Below are positions 45,707-55,241 of a DNA stretch of 64,000 nucleotides, one piece after another. The DNA is from an uncultured Pelagibacteraceae bacterium (GTDB taxonomy: Bacteria; Pseudomonadota; Alphaproteobacteria; Pelagibacterales; Pelagibacteraceae): assembly GCA_902604005.1 (NCBI GenBank), contig CACKXH010000003.1, positions 1 through 64,000 of the forward strand. Reading direction: 5' to 3'. A program made the position numbers and the translations under genes. The stretch's first letter is position 1. The number at the start of each line of letters is the position of its first letter. Under the pieces are notes generated by a model. The model was not told the DNA's origin, did no database searches, and saw only the letters and a list, made by a program, of their open reading frames with translations.

Positions 45707-47098
45707 TTAAACTGAACTCAATCTAAAAATATTTTCAACAAATGAAATTGAGTCTTTTTTAGCAATAAAAACAACTTGGTCGTCTTTTTTGAAAATAAAG
45801 TCTGATCTAGGAATAATGACTTTCTTTTCTCTTAAAACAGCACCTATTCTAATTTCATCTGGAAGATTAGAATTTTTTAATTCTTTATTGATTAGCTCAG
45901 ATGTTTCTATAACTTCTGCTTCAATAACTTCATACTCACCATTTGAAATCGTATAAGCATTTTCAATTGTTCCTTTATGAACATGTTTTAAAATACTAGA
46001 AACAGTATTCATTCTTGGATCTATTAAATCATCTATTTTTAAAGAGGATTGAAGTAAGGAATAATTTGGCTTATTAATTAAAGCCATTGTTCTTTTATCA
46101 TCTATATTTTTTTTATCTTTTGCAAATTTTTCAACTAAAACACTTACCATTAAATTGTCTTCATCATCGTTTGTAAGAGCAAGTACAGTTTCTGCTTCAT
46201 CCAAATTAGCTTCTAATAAAACCTCTTCCTCTAACCCGTTGCCATTTATGACAATAGTATCATTTAATTCATTAGCTAAATATTCTGCTCTATCCTTGTC
46301 TTTCTCTACTATTTTTACTCTTACAGTGTCTAATGTTTCCTCAATATTTTTAGCTAAATTATAACCAATATTACCACCACCAATAATTAAAATTTTCTTA
46401 GAAATTTTTTCTTCATGACCAAACGCTTTTAAAGTTTCTGCCATTTGAGATGAATTAATTAAAAGATAAATTTTGTCATCTTTTTTTACAGAATCAGTTT
46501 TTTTGGGAATAAAAAATTTATCATCTCTATTTATACCAATAATATTAGCTTCGAGCTTTGGATACTTTTTTGTAAGTTCGTTAAATTTTATATCTATTGA
46601 CTTACAACCATCTTTTATAAGAATTTCTAATAATCTAATCTTATTATCTGCGAATGGAACACTGTCTAGTGCACCTGGTGCTTCTAATTTTCTTTGAATT
46701 GATTTGGCAATTTCAATTTCGGGAGAAATAATTACATCTATAGGTAAATTTTCTTTACTGTAAACTCTGGTAAACTTGGGATTTAAGTAATCTTGAGATC
46801 TAATTCTAGCAATTTTCTTTTGAATATTAAAAATTGAAAAAGCAATTTGACATATAAGCATGTTAATTTCATCATTTCTTGTGACTGCAATAATCATATC
46901 TGTTTCAGATGCATTAGCTTTTTCAAGGATTGATGGATATGTAGCTTTTCCTACAATCGCCTTGACATCAAGACTATCGTTAATTTTTTGAATATCTTCA
47001 CTAGATTGATCTATAACCGTTATAGAATGTCCCTGTTCACTCAATAGTTTAGCTATAGTGAAACCCACTCTACCAGCGCCACAAATTATTATGTTCAT
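45707..47098 (-). CDS. trkA: Trk potassium system regulatory protein TrkA
   Basis: The cytosolic NAD(H)/nucleotide-binding gate of TrkH. The 463-residue protein has two RCK (TrkA-N plus TrkA-C) units: IIICGAGRVGFTIAKLL at the start and ILIIGGGNIGYNLAKNI near 228, each with a Rossmann glycine motif. It sits directly after ntrX (adjacent bases), matching the alphaproteobacterial ntrY-ntrX-trkA order. Confidence 0.96.
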   Translation of the reverse strand: MNIIICGAGRVGFTIAKLLSEQGHSITVIDQSSEDIQKINDSLDVKAIVGKATYPSILEKANASETDMIIAVTRNDEINMLICQIAFSIFNIQKKIARIRSQDYLNPKFTRVYSKENLPIDVIISPEIEIAKSIQRKLEAPGALDSVPFADNKIRLLEILIKDGCKSIDIKFNELTKKYPKLEANIIGINRDDKFFIPKKTDSVKKDDKIYLLINSSQMAETLKAFGHEEKISKKILIIGGGNIGYNLAKNIEETLDTVRVKIVEKDKDRAEYLANELNDTIVINGNGLEEEVLLEANLDEAETVLALTNDDEDNLMVSVLVEKFAKDKKNIDDKRTMALINKPNYSLLQSSLKIDDLIDPRMNTVSSILKHVHKGTIENAYTISNGEYEVIEAEVIETSELINKELKNSNLPDEIRIGAVLREKKVIIPRSDFIFKKDDQVVFIAKKDSISFVENIFRLSSV

Positions 47099-48454
47099 TT
47101 AATTAAATTCTTTTATTCCTAAACCTTTTAATTTTCTATGAAGTGCACTTCTTTCCATACCTACAAAGTTAGCTGTTTTAGATATATTTCCATTAAATTT
47201 TTTTAATTGAATAGTTAAATACTCCTTTTCAAAATTTTCTCTAGCTTCTTTTAATGGCACAGATAGTCTATTTTCTTTAATTTTATCACTTAAACCGTCG
47301 ATTTTAATTGATTCTTTAATTATATTTGAAACTTTGTCTTTATTATCAGGTTGTAATATTGCTATCCTTTCAATTAAATTTCTTAGTTCTCTAACATTTC
47401 CTTTCCAGTTATGGCTTAAGATATAACTATCATTTTCATCAATTTCTAAATTTTTAATATTATAATTTTGTGAAATTTTCGTTGAAAAATATTTTATTAA
47501 AAGTGGAATATCAGATACTCTTTCATTTAAAGATTGTATGTTTATTTCAAAAACATTGAGCCTATGATATAAATCTTCTCTAAAATTTCCAATTTCAATT
47601 TCTTCTAAAAGATTTTTGCTACTTGAACAAATTAGTCTAACATCAACATTTACTAAATTATTACCATTTAATCTTTTAAATTTTTGATCTGTAAGAACTC
47701 TTAATATTTTAGACTGAATGTCTAAAGGAATTTCAGAAACTTGATCTATAAGTAATGTGCCTTGATTTGCTTTTTCAAGAGCACCATATGAAATTGAACC
47801 ATTTTCTTTTTCTTCACCAAATAACTCCAGTTCATATTTATTTGAGTCTAGCAAAGCTCCGTTCAAAATTATGAAAGGCTTATTATTTCTTTTAGAAATT
47901 TTGTGAATTTTTCTAGCTACTAATTCTTTACCTGAGCCTGAAGGTCCGTTAATAAGAACTCTGCTATCTGTTATTGAAATTTTATTTATTTGTTCTCTTA
48001 TATTGCAAATATTTTTACTATTTCCAATAAGTTCGTATGAAGAAAATAATCTATTTTCATACTCTTTATTTTCAGATTTTAAATTAATATTTTCTACAGC
48101 TCGAGTTATAAAATTAAGTAATCTCGATTGGTCAAAAGGTTTTTCTACAAATTCGAAGGCTCCATGTTTAAGAGAATTAACTGCCATTTCTATATTAGCA
48201 TGGCCTGTAATAATGATTACTGGAACATCTTTATTTTTAGATTTAATATGTGATAAAAGTTCAATACCATCATTATCCCCTTTGTCTAATTTTACATCCA
48301 GAATTGCTACATCTGGCATTTTTTTATCTATTTCAGTTAAAGCTTGATTGTAATTTGCAGCAACTCTTGTTTTATAACCAGCATCTATTATTAATTCATT
48401 AAGAATTTTTCTTATGTCAGCGTTATCGTCAACTATTAAGATTTCTATTGCCAT
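47099..48454 (-). CDS. ntrX: NtrX-type response regulator with altered ATPase domain
   Basis: The regulator of the NtrYX two-component system, linked in Alphaproteobacteria to nitrogen, redox and envelope responses. The 451-residue protein has a receiver domain (1-120, phospho-acceptor Asp53), an AAA+ domain (140-370) with Walker A GPSGSGKE at 170-177, and a C-terminal Fis-type HTH (FNGNISKTANFVGMERSALHRKLK). Two positions are unusual: the GAFTGA sigma-54 loop is replaced by NGSISYGA (218-225), and the Walker B Asp-Glu is Asp237-Gln238. It should act as a DNA-binding regulator without sigma-54 remodelling. It overlaps the end of ntrY by 26 bases. Confidence 0.92.
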   Translation of the reverse strand: MAIEILIVDDNADIRKILNELIIDAGYKTRVAANYNQALTEIDKKMPDVAILDVKLDKGDNDGIELLSHIKSKNKDVPVIIITGHANIEMAVNSLKHGAFEFVEKPFDQSRLLNFITRAVENINLKSENKEYENRLFSSYELIGNSKNICNIREQINKISITDSRVLINGPSGSGKELVARKIHKISKRNNKPFIILNGALLDSNKYELELFGEEKENGSISYGALEKANQGTLLIDQVSEIPLDIQSKILRVLTDQKFKRLNGNNLVNVDVRLICSSSKNLLEEIEIGNFREDLYHRLNVFEINIQSLNERVSDIPLLIKYFSTKISQNYNIKNLEIDENDSYILSHNWKGNVRELRNLIERIAILQPDNKDKVSNIIKESIKIDGLSDKIKENRLSVPLKEARENFEKEYLTIQLKKFNGNISKTANFVGMERSALHRKLKGLGIKEFN

Positions 48455-50235
48455 CTAATCTAAAATTAATTTCTACTTTTGCACCATTTGAAATAGGTAA
48501 AAATAAAAGTTCTCCATTATGATCATTTATTATTTTATTAACTATTGATAAACCTAAACCTGTTCCATTTTTTTTTGTAGTAAAATAAGGGTTAATAATT
48601 TTTTTAATATCATTTTTAAACTGATCAAAACCTATTCCATTATCTAATAAAGTGAGTTTAATATGGTCATTATTATCTAAAATTTCAATTGAAATTTTTT
48701 TTCTTAAAATCAGCCACTTTTTCAGACTTTTGGTTAATACTTTCAATAGAATTTTTTATTAAATTAAAAAAAACTCTATTTAACTGCTCTTTATCACAGT
48801 TGAATAAAATCTTATCATGATTTTTTGTAAAATTAATTTCAATAGTTTTATCAAACGTAGAAGATAATTTAATACTTTCATTTAAAATTACTATCAGATC
48901 ATTATCTTTAAATACAGGCTTAGGCATTCTTGCAAAATCAGAAAATTCATTAACTAAATTTTCAATTTGTTTAATTTGGTTATTTATAATTTTTAAATTT
49001 TCTTTAAAATTATCTTGATCATTTGAACCAAGTTGATTTGTATATTTTTCTTTAAGTCTATCAATTGTTAGCTGTAATGGAGTTAGTGGGTTTTTAATTT
49101 CATGGGCTAATTTTCGAGCTAAACTTCCCCATGCTTCATGTCTTTCATTTATGATAAGTTTTGATTGCTGATTTTTTAATCTATTAATCATAGAATTAAA
49201 ATTTTTATTTAGTACCTCTAAATCTTTATCAGTTTTTATTTCGGGCACTTTTGTATCCAAATTACCTTCACCGATTGCAGTTGATGCTAAAATAAGGTTA
49301 TTAATTGATCGAAAAAATCTTGATGAAAATCTAATAGCAATCGAAATTGATAAAAATAATAACATAGTAACAATAATTATATAAATAATAGCGAATGAAA
49401 TTTTTATACCACTGCTTTTTTCTTCTACAGTATAATAAAAACTAATAGCTTCTTGAGATTCAGTAAGATACTTGGAAATATCTGTTCCAAGATATTTTAC
49501 TATATATAAAAATCTGTTTTCAAAAGCTTGTAGTCGCATAATTGCAGCAGATTTGTTTTGTGGTGCATTTATAATCTTTAAAGGTCTATCATCATCTAAT
49601 ATTAAATTTATAGCTTGATCTAATGGTGGATTGTAATTGTCAGGATTTTCTAAAGATGAAAAAATTAATTTTTTATTGTCATCAATTATATGGACTTCAT
49701 CAACATCGCGAATTAATCTTTGAGTATTTAAAAATCTAAAATATTGATCCTTATTATTATTTAAAAAATTAGAACTTTTGTTTACATCAAAAGCAACTAA
49801 GACAATATCTGCTTGAATTTTATTTCTAACCTCTTGGACATAGCTTTTTGCAAGATCATAGGAGTTATCTACGACAGTAGAAATTTTTTTATCAAAATAT
49901 TTTTCTAAAGCAAAAGAAAATAAAAATAATGAAAATATTGAAATTAAAATAGAGGGTATTAAAGTAAATAATGAAAAATATGTAATATATTTTTTATTGG
50001 AATTTAAACCATCCTTATCTATATCATTTTTTATTGATTTTTTAATTTCATTGAAAATAAAAACAAATAATAAAAAAAGTAAAAAAATATTTAAAAGTAA
50101 TAAATATTTAAGGTTGTTTTGATTTAAATTAATAAAACTTTTGTCTATAAAGGTTAAAAAAGTTAAAAAACCAATAAATAGTGTGATACTAGAGAGAATA
50201 ATTATGAATATATTTTTTTTCAAAAATTCTAACAT
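48429..50235 (-). CDS. ntrY: NtrY-type sensor histidine kinase, reading frame broken by one base
   Basis: The membrane sensor partner of NtrX. The first frame (50235 to 48685, 516 residues) contains several N-terminal membrane segments, a HAMP-like region, the phospho-acceptor His378 in LAHEIKNPLTP and the N-box FFNLIKNSIESI, then ends in FKKKNFN. The rest of the ATPase domain (DNGIGF, GTGLGLSIV) continues one base out of phase to 48429. Reading an 8-A run as 7 A gives a seamless product of about 601 residues. This may be a sequencing error, transcript slippage or a recent mutation. It starts 26 bases from divergent ispDF. Confidence 0.88.
48695..48702 (-). other. 8-base homopolymer at the ntrY frameshift
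   Basis: A run of eight T on the plus strand (eight A in the ntrY message) lies exactly where the frame changes. With seven A the codons read Lys-Lys-Lys-Ile-Ser and the histidine kinase domain is continuous. Confidence 0.88.
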
Positions 50236-50243
50236 AATTTAGA

Positions 50244-50251
50244 ATTATAAC
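50244..50251. promoter_or_regulatory. overlapping divergent -10 elements for ntrY and ispDF
   Basis: Within the 26-base gap, ATTATAAC reads TATAAT on the minus strand (50249-50244) and TATAAC on the plus strand (50246-50251). The starts would fall about 2 bases before the ntrY ATG and about 4 bases before the ispDF ATG. No convincing -35 is seen on either side. Confidence 0.4.
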
Positions 50252-50261
50252 ATTTAAACAA

Positions 50262-51368
50262 ATGAACAACTATTTTGTAATATTAGCTGCTGGCAAAAGT
50301 AAGAGATTTCATAATAAAATAGCTAAACAATTCCACAATTATAAGAATAAAGAAATTATTGATCATTCAATTGACAAATCATTGGATTCAAACCTTTTTA
50401 ATAAAATATTAGTTGTAACAAACAACTTAAATCGACTTAAGAAAAAAAAATATCCTAAAATAGTTAAGATAATTAGAGGTGGTAAAGAGAGATCAGACTC
50501 ATCTTTAATAGCTTTGAAATATCTCAAAAAATATAAGCCAAAAAATGTATTTGTGCATGATGCTGCTAGACCTAATTTTTCGATTAAATTACTTAAAAAT
50601 ATAGCTAAAAATTTAAAAAACTATAAAGCTGTAGTTCCTATTATTAGATCTAAAGACTCAATTAAATATAAAACTCAAAACCAAATATTTAATCTAAATA
50701 GAGATAATTTATTATTAACGCAAACTCCTCAAGCATTTAGGTTTAAAGAACTATATGAATTTGCTAAAAATCAAAAAAATAAAATAACTGATGAAGCAAC
50801 ATTATTTATTAATAAAAATTATAAAATAAAATTCATAAATGGTGAGAACCAAAATAATAAAATTACATATATTAACGATATTAAAACTTCTAAAACTTAT
50901 TATGGTATTGGATTTGATATCCACAAATTAATAAGAAATAAAAAACTTTTTCTTGGTGGAATTAAAATACCTTTTCACTCAGGTCTTGAGGGGCATTCAG
51001 ATGGAGATGTAATTTTACATGCAATTATTGATGCTATTTTAGGCGCTATAAGAAAAAAAGATATTGGAACTTATTTTCCAAATACAAAAATATTTAAAAA
51101 TATTAGGTCTCCAAAAATGTTAAAACCAATTATTAATCATCTAAGTAAATCTAATTTATCTATTAACAATTTAGATATTAATCTGATTTGTGAAAAGCCA
51201 AAAGTTTCAAAATATCGAAATAAAATAATTGCATCAATTTCAAAATTAATAGACTTAAATAAAAATCAAATTAATTTAAAAGGTAAAACAGTAGAAAAGT
51301 TAGGTTTAATAGGTAAAGAAAAAGCGATTGCTTGTGAGGTAATAATTTCAGTTACAAAATATGATTAA
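50262..51368 (+). CDS. ispDF: bifunctional IspD/IspF isoprenoid enzyme
   Basis: Fusion of 2-C-methyl-D-erythritol 4-phosphate cytidylyltransferase and 2-C-methyl-D-erythritol 2,4-cyclodiphosphate synthase, two non-consecutive steps of the MEP pathway. In the 368-residue protein IspD covers about 1-205 (ILAAGKSKRF at the start, FVHDAARPNFS near 97) and IspF about 210-368 (GIGFDIHKL near 214 with metal Asp/His, GHSDGDVILHAIIDA near 245). The fusion is usual in Alphaproteobacteria. It overlaps pgpA by 8 bases. Confidence 0.96.
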   Translation: MNNYFVILAAGKSKRFHNKIAKQFHNYKNKEIIDHSIDKSLDSNLFNKILVVTNNLNRLKKKKYPKIVKIIRGGKERSDSSLIALKYLKKYKPKNVFVHDAARPNFSIKLLKNIAKNLKNYKAVVPIIRSKDSIKYKTQNQIFNLNRDNLLLTQTPQAFRFKELYEFAKNQKNKITDEATLFINKNYKIKFINGENQNNKITYINDIKTSKTYYGIGFDIHKLIRNKKLFLGGIKIPFHSGLEGHSDGDVILHAIIDAILGAIRKKDIGTYFPNTKIFKNIRSPKMLKPIINHLSKSNLSINNLDINLICEKPKVSKYRNKIIASISKLIDLNKNQINLKGKTVEKLGLIGKEKAIACEVIISVTKYD

Positions 51369-51864
51369 AACTTTAAATACATTATTTGTCACAATGTTTG
51401 GTTTAGGAAAAGTTTCAAAAATTCCTGGTACTTTAGGATCATTAGTTACAATAATTGTACTTTATATTTTCTTCCATATATTAAATTTATCTTCAAACTT
51501 AATATTGATAGGTTTGATAGTTATTTTTATTATTTCTTTTTTGGCAGTTGCAACTCATATTAAAGAAAGTGAAAACAAAGACCCAAAAGAAATAATTATA
51601 GATGAATTTATTGGTCAATCTATACCAATTTATCTTTATGAAATTTCACATGGAACAGAAAAGTTAGCTGATGAAGCTATAATTTTTTATGGTGTTTGTT
51701 TTATATTATTTAGATTTTTTGACATAGCAAAACCATTTCCAGTAAGTTTTTTTGATAAAAATTTCAAAAATAGTTTTGGTGTTATTATGGATGATGTTTG
51801 TGCTGGTTTTTATGTTGTTTTATCGTTAATTTGTTTTATGGTTTTGAGTAGTTATTTTATCTGA
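51361..51864 (+). CDS. pgpA: phosphatidylglycerophosphatase A
   Basis: PgpA removes phosphate from phosphatidylglycerophosphate to make phosphatidylglycerol in the inner membrane. The 167-residue protein starts with the typical GLGKVSKIPGTLGSLV and shows IIIDEFIGQ near 79 and FRFFDIAKPFP near 117, with GVIMDDVCAGFY near 140 holding conserved acidic residues. Its last base is the first base of the cinA-type gene (ATGA overlap). Confidence 0.94.
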   Translation: MIKTLNTLFVTMFGLGKVSKIPGTLGSLVTIIVLYIFFHILNLSSNLILIGLIVIFIISFLAVATHIKESENKDPKEIIIDEFIGQSIPIYLYEISHGTEKLADEAIIFYGVCFILFRFFDIAKPFPVSFFDKNFKNSFGVIMDDVCAGFYVVLSLICFMVLSSYFI

Positions 51865-52325
51865 TGAAATCTTTAATAAAAATACTAACTAAAAAAAAAC
51901 TAAAAATTTCACTTGCAGAGTCTTGTACTGGAGGATTACTAGCTAGCAATATTACTTCAATTAATGGCGCATCAAAAGTATTTAATTTAGGTTTTGTTAC
52001 CTATTCTAACCAAGCAAAAATTAAGATTTTAAAAGTAAATAAAAATATTATTAGAAAATATGGTGCTGTAAGCCATGAGTGCTGTTCGATAATGGTTAAA
52101 AATTTATCTAAAATATCTAAAGCTGATATAAATGTTTCAATAACTGGTATTGCGGGACCCAAAGGTGGTACTAAACAAAAACCTGTAGGTTTAGTCTATA
52201 TTGGTGTTAAAAAAGGGAGTAAAACACAAATAATTAAGTGTTTATTTAAAAATAAAAAAAGATCCTCAATACAAAAAGCTACTGTTAAAAAAGCTTTAGA
52301 TTTAGTTCTTAGAATTACCAAATAA
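51864..52325 (+). CDS. pncC: CinA C-terminal domain protein (nicotinamide-nucleotide amidase)
   Basis: A stand-alone 153-residue CinA C-terminal domain, the PncC type that deamidates nicotinamide mononucleotide in pyridine salvage. Hallmarks are SLAESCTGGLLAS near 16, GAVSHECCSIM near 67 and SITGIAGPKGGTKQKPVGLVYIG near 92-114 (partly diagnostic). The N-terminal CinA domain is absent, as in many small genomes. Its 3' end overlaps convergent ratA by 24 bases. Confidence 0.92.
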   Translation: MKSLIKILTKKKLKISLAESCTGGLLASNITSINGASKVFNLGFVTYSNQAKIKILKVNKNIIRKYGAVSHECCSIMVKNLSKISKADINVSITGIAGPKGGTKQKPVGLVYIGVKKGSKTQIIKCLFKNKKRSSIQKATVKKALDLVLRITK

Positions 52326-52760
52326 CTCTTCAGCTCTTTTCTGAAAAGCATCAGCTATTTTCTCTAAACCAAATTGAAAAGAAACAACCATTAAAGAGTT
52401 TAAAAATTTATTTTTAATTTCAAAATCAATATCAAAAGTAACTTCTGTAATTCCATTTTTTTTATCAACAAACATCCAATTATTAGATAAATGATTTAAA
52501 GGTCCATCTATATTTTTAACAAATATAGAATCTTTTCTCTTATTAAAGACCACATCACTTTTATAAGTATCCTTAAATACTCCTTTGCCAATTGTTAAAT
52601 CTGCAATAATTTTTGTTAAATCACCCTCATTTTTATTTTCATGTATTTTCGCATCAAAACAAAATGGAACGAATTTTGGATATTTTTCGATATCTAAAAC
52701 TAAATCAATTAAATCTTTTTTTTTACATTCAATTAATCGCTTAACTGAAGCTTTGGGCAT
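52302..52760 (-). CDS. RatA/Coq10-type START-domain protein
   Basis: A 152-residue polyketide-cyclase/START-fold protein of the ubiquinone-binding Coq10/RatA family. LIDLVLDIEKYPKFVPFC near 17-34, GPLNHLSNNWMF near 86 and a helix ending FQKRAEELFG are typical. Members bind coenzyme Q or affect ribosome subunit joining; which applies here cannot be decided. Its ATG shares base 52760 with the lipA stop, and lipA neighbours are common for this family. Confidence 0.9.
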   Translation of the reverse strand: MPKASVKRLIECKKKDLIDLVLDIEKYPKFVPFCFDAKIHENKNEGDLTKIIADLTIGKGVFKDTYKSDVVFNKRKDSIFVKNIDGPLNHLSNNWMFVDKKNGITEVTFDIDFEIKNKFLNSLMVVSFQFGLEKIADAFQKRAEELFGNSKN

Positions 52761-53692
52761 TAATTATTATTTATTCTATTTTGTTGAAGCTTAGCAAAAT
52801 CTTCATCTGCATGATAAGAAGATCTTGTTAAAGGAGATGAAGAAACTAATAAAAAACCTTTTGCTTTAGCAATATCTCCTAATTCTTTAAATTCTTCAGG
52901 TTTATAGTATCTATCTAATGGAAAGTGTTTTGGAGATGGTTGTAAATACTGTCCTATAGTTAAAAAATCTACATCAGCAGATTTTAAATCGTCCATTACT
53001 TGTAAAATTTCATCTCTTGTTTCACCCAAACCAACCATTATTCCTGATTTGGTAAAAACCTTTTTATTAATAATCTTTGCATTTTTTAAAAGTTCAAGAG
53101 AAGCAAAATATCTTGAACCAGGTCTTACTTTTAAATAAAGACTGGGTACAGTTTCAATATTATGATTGAAAACATCAGGATTAGCTTCAAGCACTTTTTT
53201 ATAAGCATCCCCCTTTCTTAAGAAATCAGGTGTTAAAACTTCTATGGTTGTATTAGGATTAGTTTTTCTAGTTTGATTTATTACTTCATAAAAATGGTTT
53301 GAACCACCATCATCTAAATCATCTCTATCTACTGAGGTAATTACAACATGTTTTAAATCTAATTTTTTAACAGCTTGAGAAATCTTAATCGGTTCTATTT
53401 CATCAAGTTTCCCTGGTTTACCAGTTTTAACATCACAAAAAGCGCATGCTCTAGTACATGTATCCCCCATAATCATAAACGTAGCGTGTCTTTTGCTCCA
53501 ACACTCAGTAATATTTGGACAATTAGCTTCCTGACAAACAGTGACTAAATTGTTTTTATTTACTATAGTTTTTGTTAAAAAAAATTCTTTACTATTTGAA
53601 AGTTTAGATCTTATCCATGCAGGTTTTTTTTTGATTGGATTAATCGGATTTTTTATTTTTTCTGGATGTCTGTGTTTAATTTTTTGTACCAT
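52760..53692 (-). CDS. lipA: lipoyl synthase
   Basis: LipA inserts two sulfurs into protein-bound octanoyl groups. The 310-residue radical-SAM enzyme has both cluster motifs: the auxiliary [12 protein letters not shown] near 53-64 and the SAM motif CTRACAFC near 79-86, then [16 protein letters not shown] near 118 and the C-terminal serine ligand in [11 protein letters not shown]. It is followed by ratA and overlaps the ftsB-like gene upstream by one base. Confidence 0.97.
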   Translation of the reverse strand: MVQKIKHRHPEKIKNPINPIKKKPAWIRSKLSNSKEFFLTKTIVNKNNLVTVCQEANCPNITECWSKRHATFMIMGDTCTRACAFCDVKTGKPGKLDEIEPIKISQAVKKLDLKHVVITSVDRDDLDDGGSNHFYEVINQTRKTNPNTTIEVLTPDFLRKGDAYKKVLEANPDVFNHNIETVPSLYLKVRPGSRYFASLELLKNAKIINKKVFTKSGIMVGLGETRDEILQVMDDLKSADVDFLTIGQYLQPSPKHFPLDRYYKPEEFKELGDIAKAKGFLLVSSSPLTRSSYHADEDFAKLQQNRINNN

Positions 53693-53985
53693 TATTTTTT
53701 AATTATATAAATTGTCTCATTTTTTTTTCCTAATAAAAATCTTTCTCTAATTAAAATTTCAATATAATCAAGATCAAGATTGTCACTTAATAATGAATTC
53801 TTAAAATCCAAGTCTTTTATTTGATTTGTTAGGGCTAATTCCTTAGCCTGAATACTTGATAAAATTTGTTTTTTTTCAAAATACGAGATTAAACCTCTTT
53901 GTCCTGACAAAAGATTAAAGAAAAAATATAAAATTAGAAAAGTCGATATTATAAAAAAATAATTTTTTTTTATTTTTTTTAGCAT
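53692..53985 (-). CDS. ftsB: FtsB/DivIC family cell division protein
   Basis: A 97-residue bitopic protein of the septum formation initiator family, acting with FtsL and FtsQ at the divisome. One membrane segment (10-26) is followed by [20 protein letters not shown], a coiled coil, and ends with the typical [17 protein letters not shown]. Its place right after eno matches the conserved eno-ftsB order. Confidence 0.88.
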   Translation of the reverse strand: MLKKIKKNYFFIISTFLILYFFFNLLSGQRGLISYFEKKQILSSIQAKELALTNQIKDLDFKNSLLSDNLDLDYIEILIRERFLLGKKNETIYIIKK

Positions 53986-55241
53986 TAATGAATCTTATTC
54001 ATTCTAGCTTTTTTTCCAAGTTCTTCTTCTATACGTAATAATTGATTATATTTTGCTACTCTTTCAGACCTAGATAAAGATCCTGTCTTTATTTGATTGG
54101 AATTAGTTCCTACAGCCAAATCAGCAATAAATGTATCTTCACTATCACCAGATCTATGAGAAATAATAGTCTTAAATCCAATAATCTGGGCAAAGTTAAT
54201 AACATCAAGTGTTTCAGTAACAGTTCCAATTTGATTTAACTTAATTAAAATAGCATTTGATGACATATTTAAAAAACCCTTTTTAAGTCTTTCAAGATTT
54301 GTGACGTAAAGATCATCCCCAACAATTTGGACCTTATTAATTGATTTCATTAATTTATTCCATGATATCCAGTCATTTTCAGCAAATGGATCCTCGATTG
54401 ATTTAATCTTATATTTTTTAATTATTTTTTTATATTCCTGAATAGACTTTTGAACAGACACATAATTACTAGAATGAATAGAATATTTATTTTTTTTGTA
54501 TAATTCATTTGCAGCTACATCTAAACAAATTGATACATCTTTACCATTAATAAAACCAGATTTTTTAATTGCAGAAACAATTAAATCTAAAGCTTTATTA
54601 TTATTACTTATCATAGGTGCAAAACCACCTTCATCACCTACAGATGTTGATAAACCTTTTGACTTAATAATTTTGCTTAAATTTTTAATTACAACAAAAC
54701 AAATTCTCATTGCTTCAGAAAAATTTTTTGCCCTATCGGGTCTAATCATAAATTCTTGTATTCTTAAACCATTATTAGCATGTGCTCCTCCATTAATTAT
54801 ATTCATTAATGGATATGGTAACTTAAAATTTTTTTTAACCGTGAAGGTTTTGTATAAAGGCTTTTTTTTTATCTTCGCTGAGAGTTTTTTTACAGCAATA
54901 GATACAGCTAAAATTGCATTAGCTCCTAATTTAGTTTTTTGTCTAGTTCCATCTAAATTGATCATCAAATAATCTATTCTTTCTTGATTATGTAAATTAT
55001 GTCCCTTTAACTTTTTTGAAATTTTTGTATTAATCAAACTAATTGCACTTAGAACACTTTTGCCTAAATATCTTTTATTATTTTTATCTCTTTTTTCAAA
55101 CGCTTCAAAAGTTCCAGTTGATGCTCCAGATGGACAAATTGCAGAAGCACTATTATTCTTTGTAAAAACTTCAGCTTCAATTGTTGGATTGCCTCTACTG
55201 TCAAAAACTTGACGGGCTTTTACTTTTAAAATTTTACTCAC
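53985..55241 (-). CDS. eno: enolase
   Basis: Converts 2-phosphoglycerate to phosphoenolpyruvate. The 418-residue protein has the start ARQVFDSRGNPTIEAEV, the substrate loop SGASTGTFEA near 38, GDEGGFAP near 200, SIEDPFAENDW near 278 and SHRSGDSEDTFIADLAV near 362 with catalytic Lys and His regions in place. It abuts kdsA upstream and the ftsB gene downstream, both with one-base overlaps. Confidence 0.98.
   Translation of the reverse strand: MSKILKVKARQVFDSRGNPTIEAEVFTKNNSASAICPSGASTGTFEAFEKRDKNNKRYLGKSVLSAISLINTKISKKLKGHNLHNQERIDYLMINLDGTRQKTKLGANAILAVSIAVKKLSAKIKKKPLYKTFTVKKNFKLPYPLMNIINGGAHANNGLRIQEFMIRPDRAKNFSEAMRICFVVIKNLSKIIKSKGLSTSVGDEGGFAPMISNNNKALDLIVSAIKKSGFINGKDVSICLDVAANELYKKNKYSIHSSNYVSVQKSIQEYKKIIKKYKIKSIEDPFAENDWISWNKLMKSINKVQIVGDDLYVTNLERLKKGFLNMSSNAILIKLNQIGTVTETLDVINFAQIIGFKTIISHRSGDSEDTFIADLAVGTNSNQIKTGSLSRSERVAKYNQLLRIEEELGKKARMNKIH

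Noticed and set aside
48429-48746. Separate 105-residue ATPase-domain gene
   Set aside because: Its first residues are an out-of-frame reading of ntrY; from the homopolymer on it is the missing C-terminus of that kinase.
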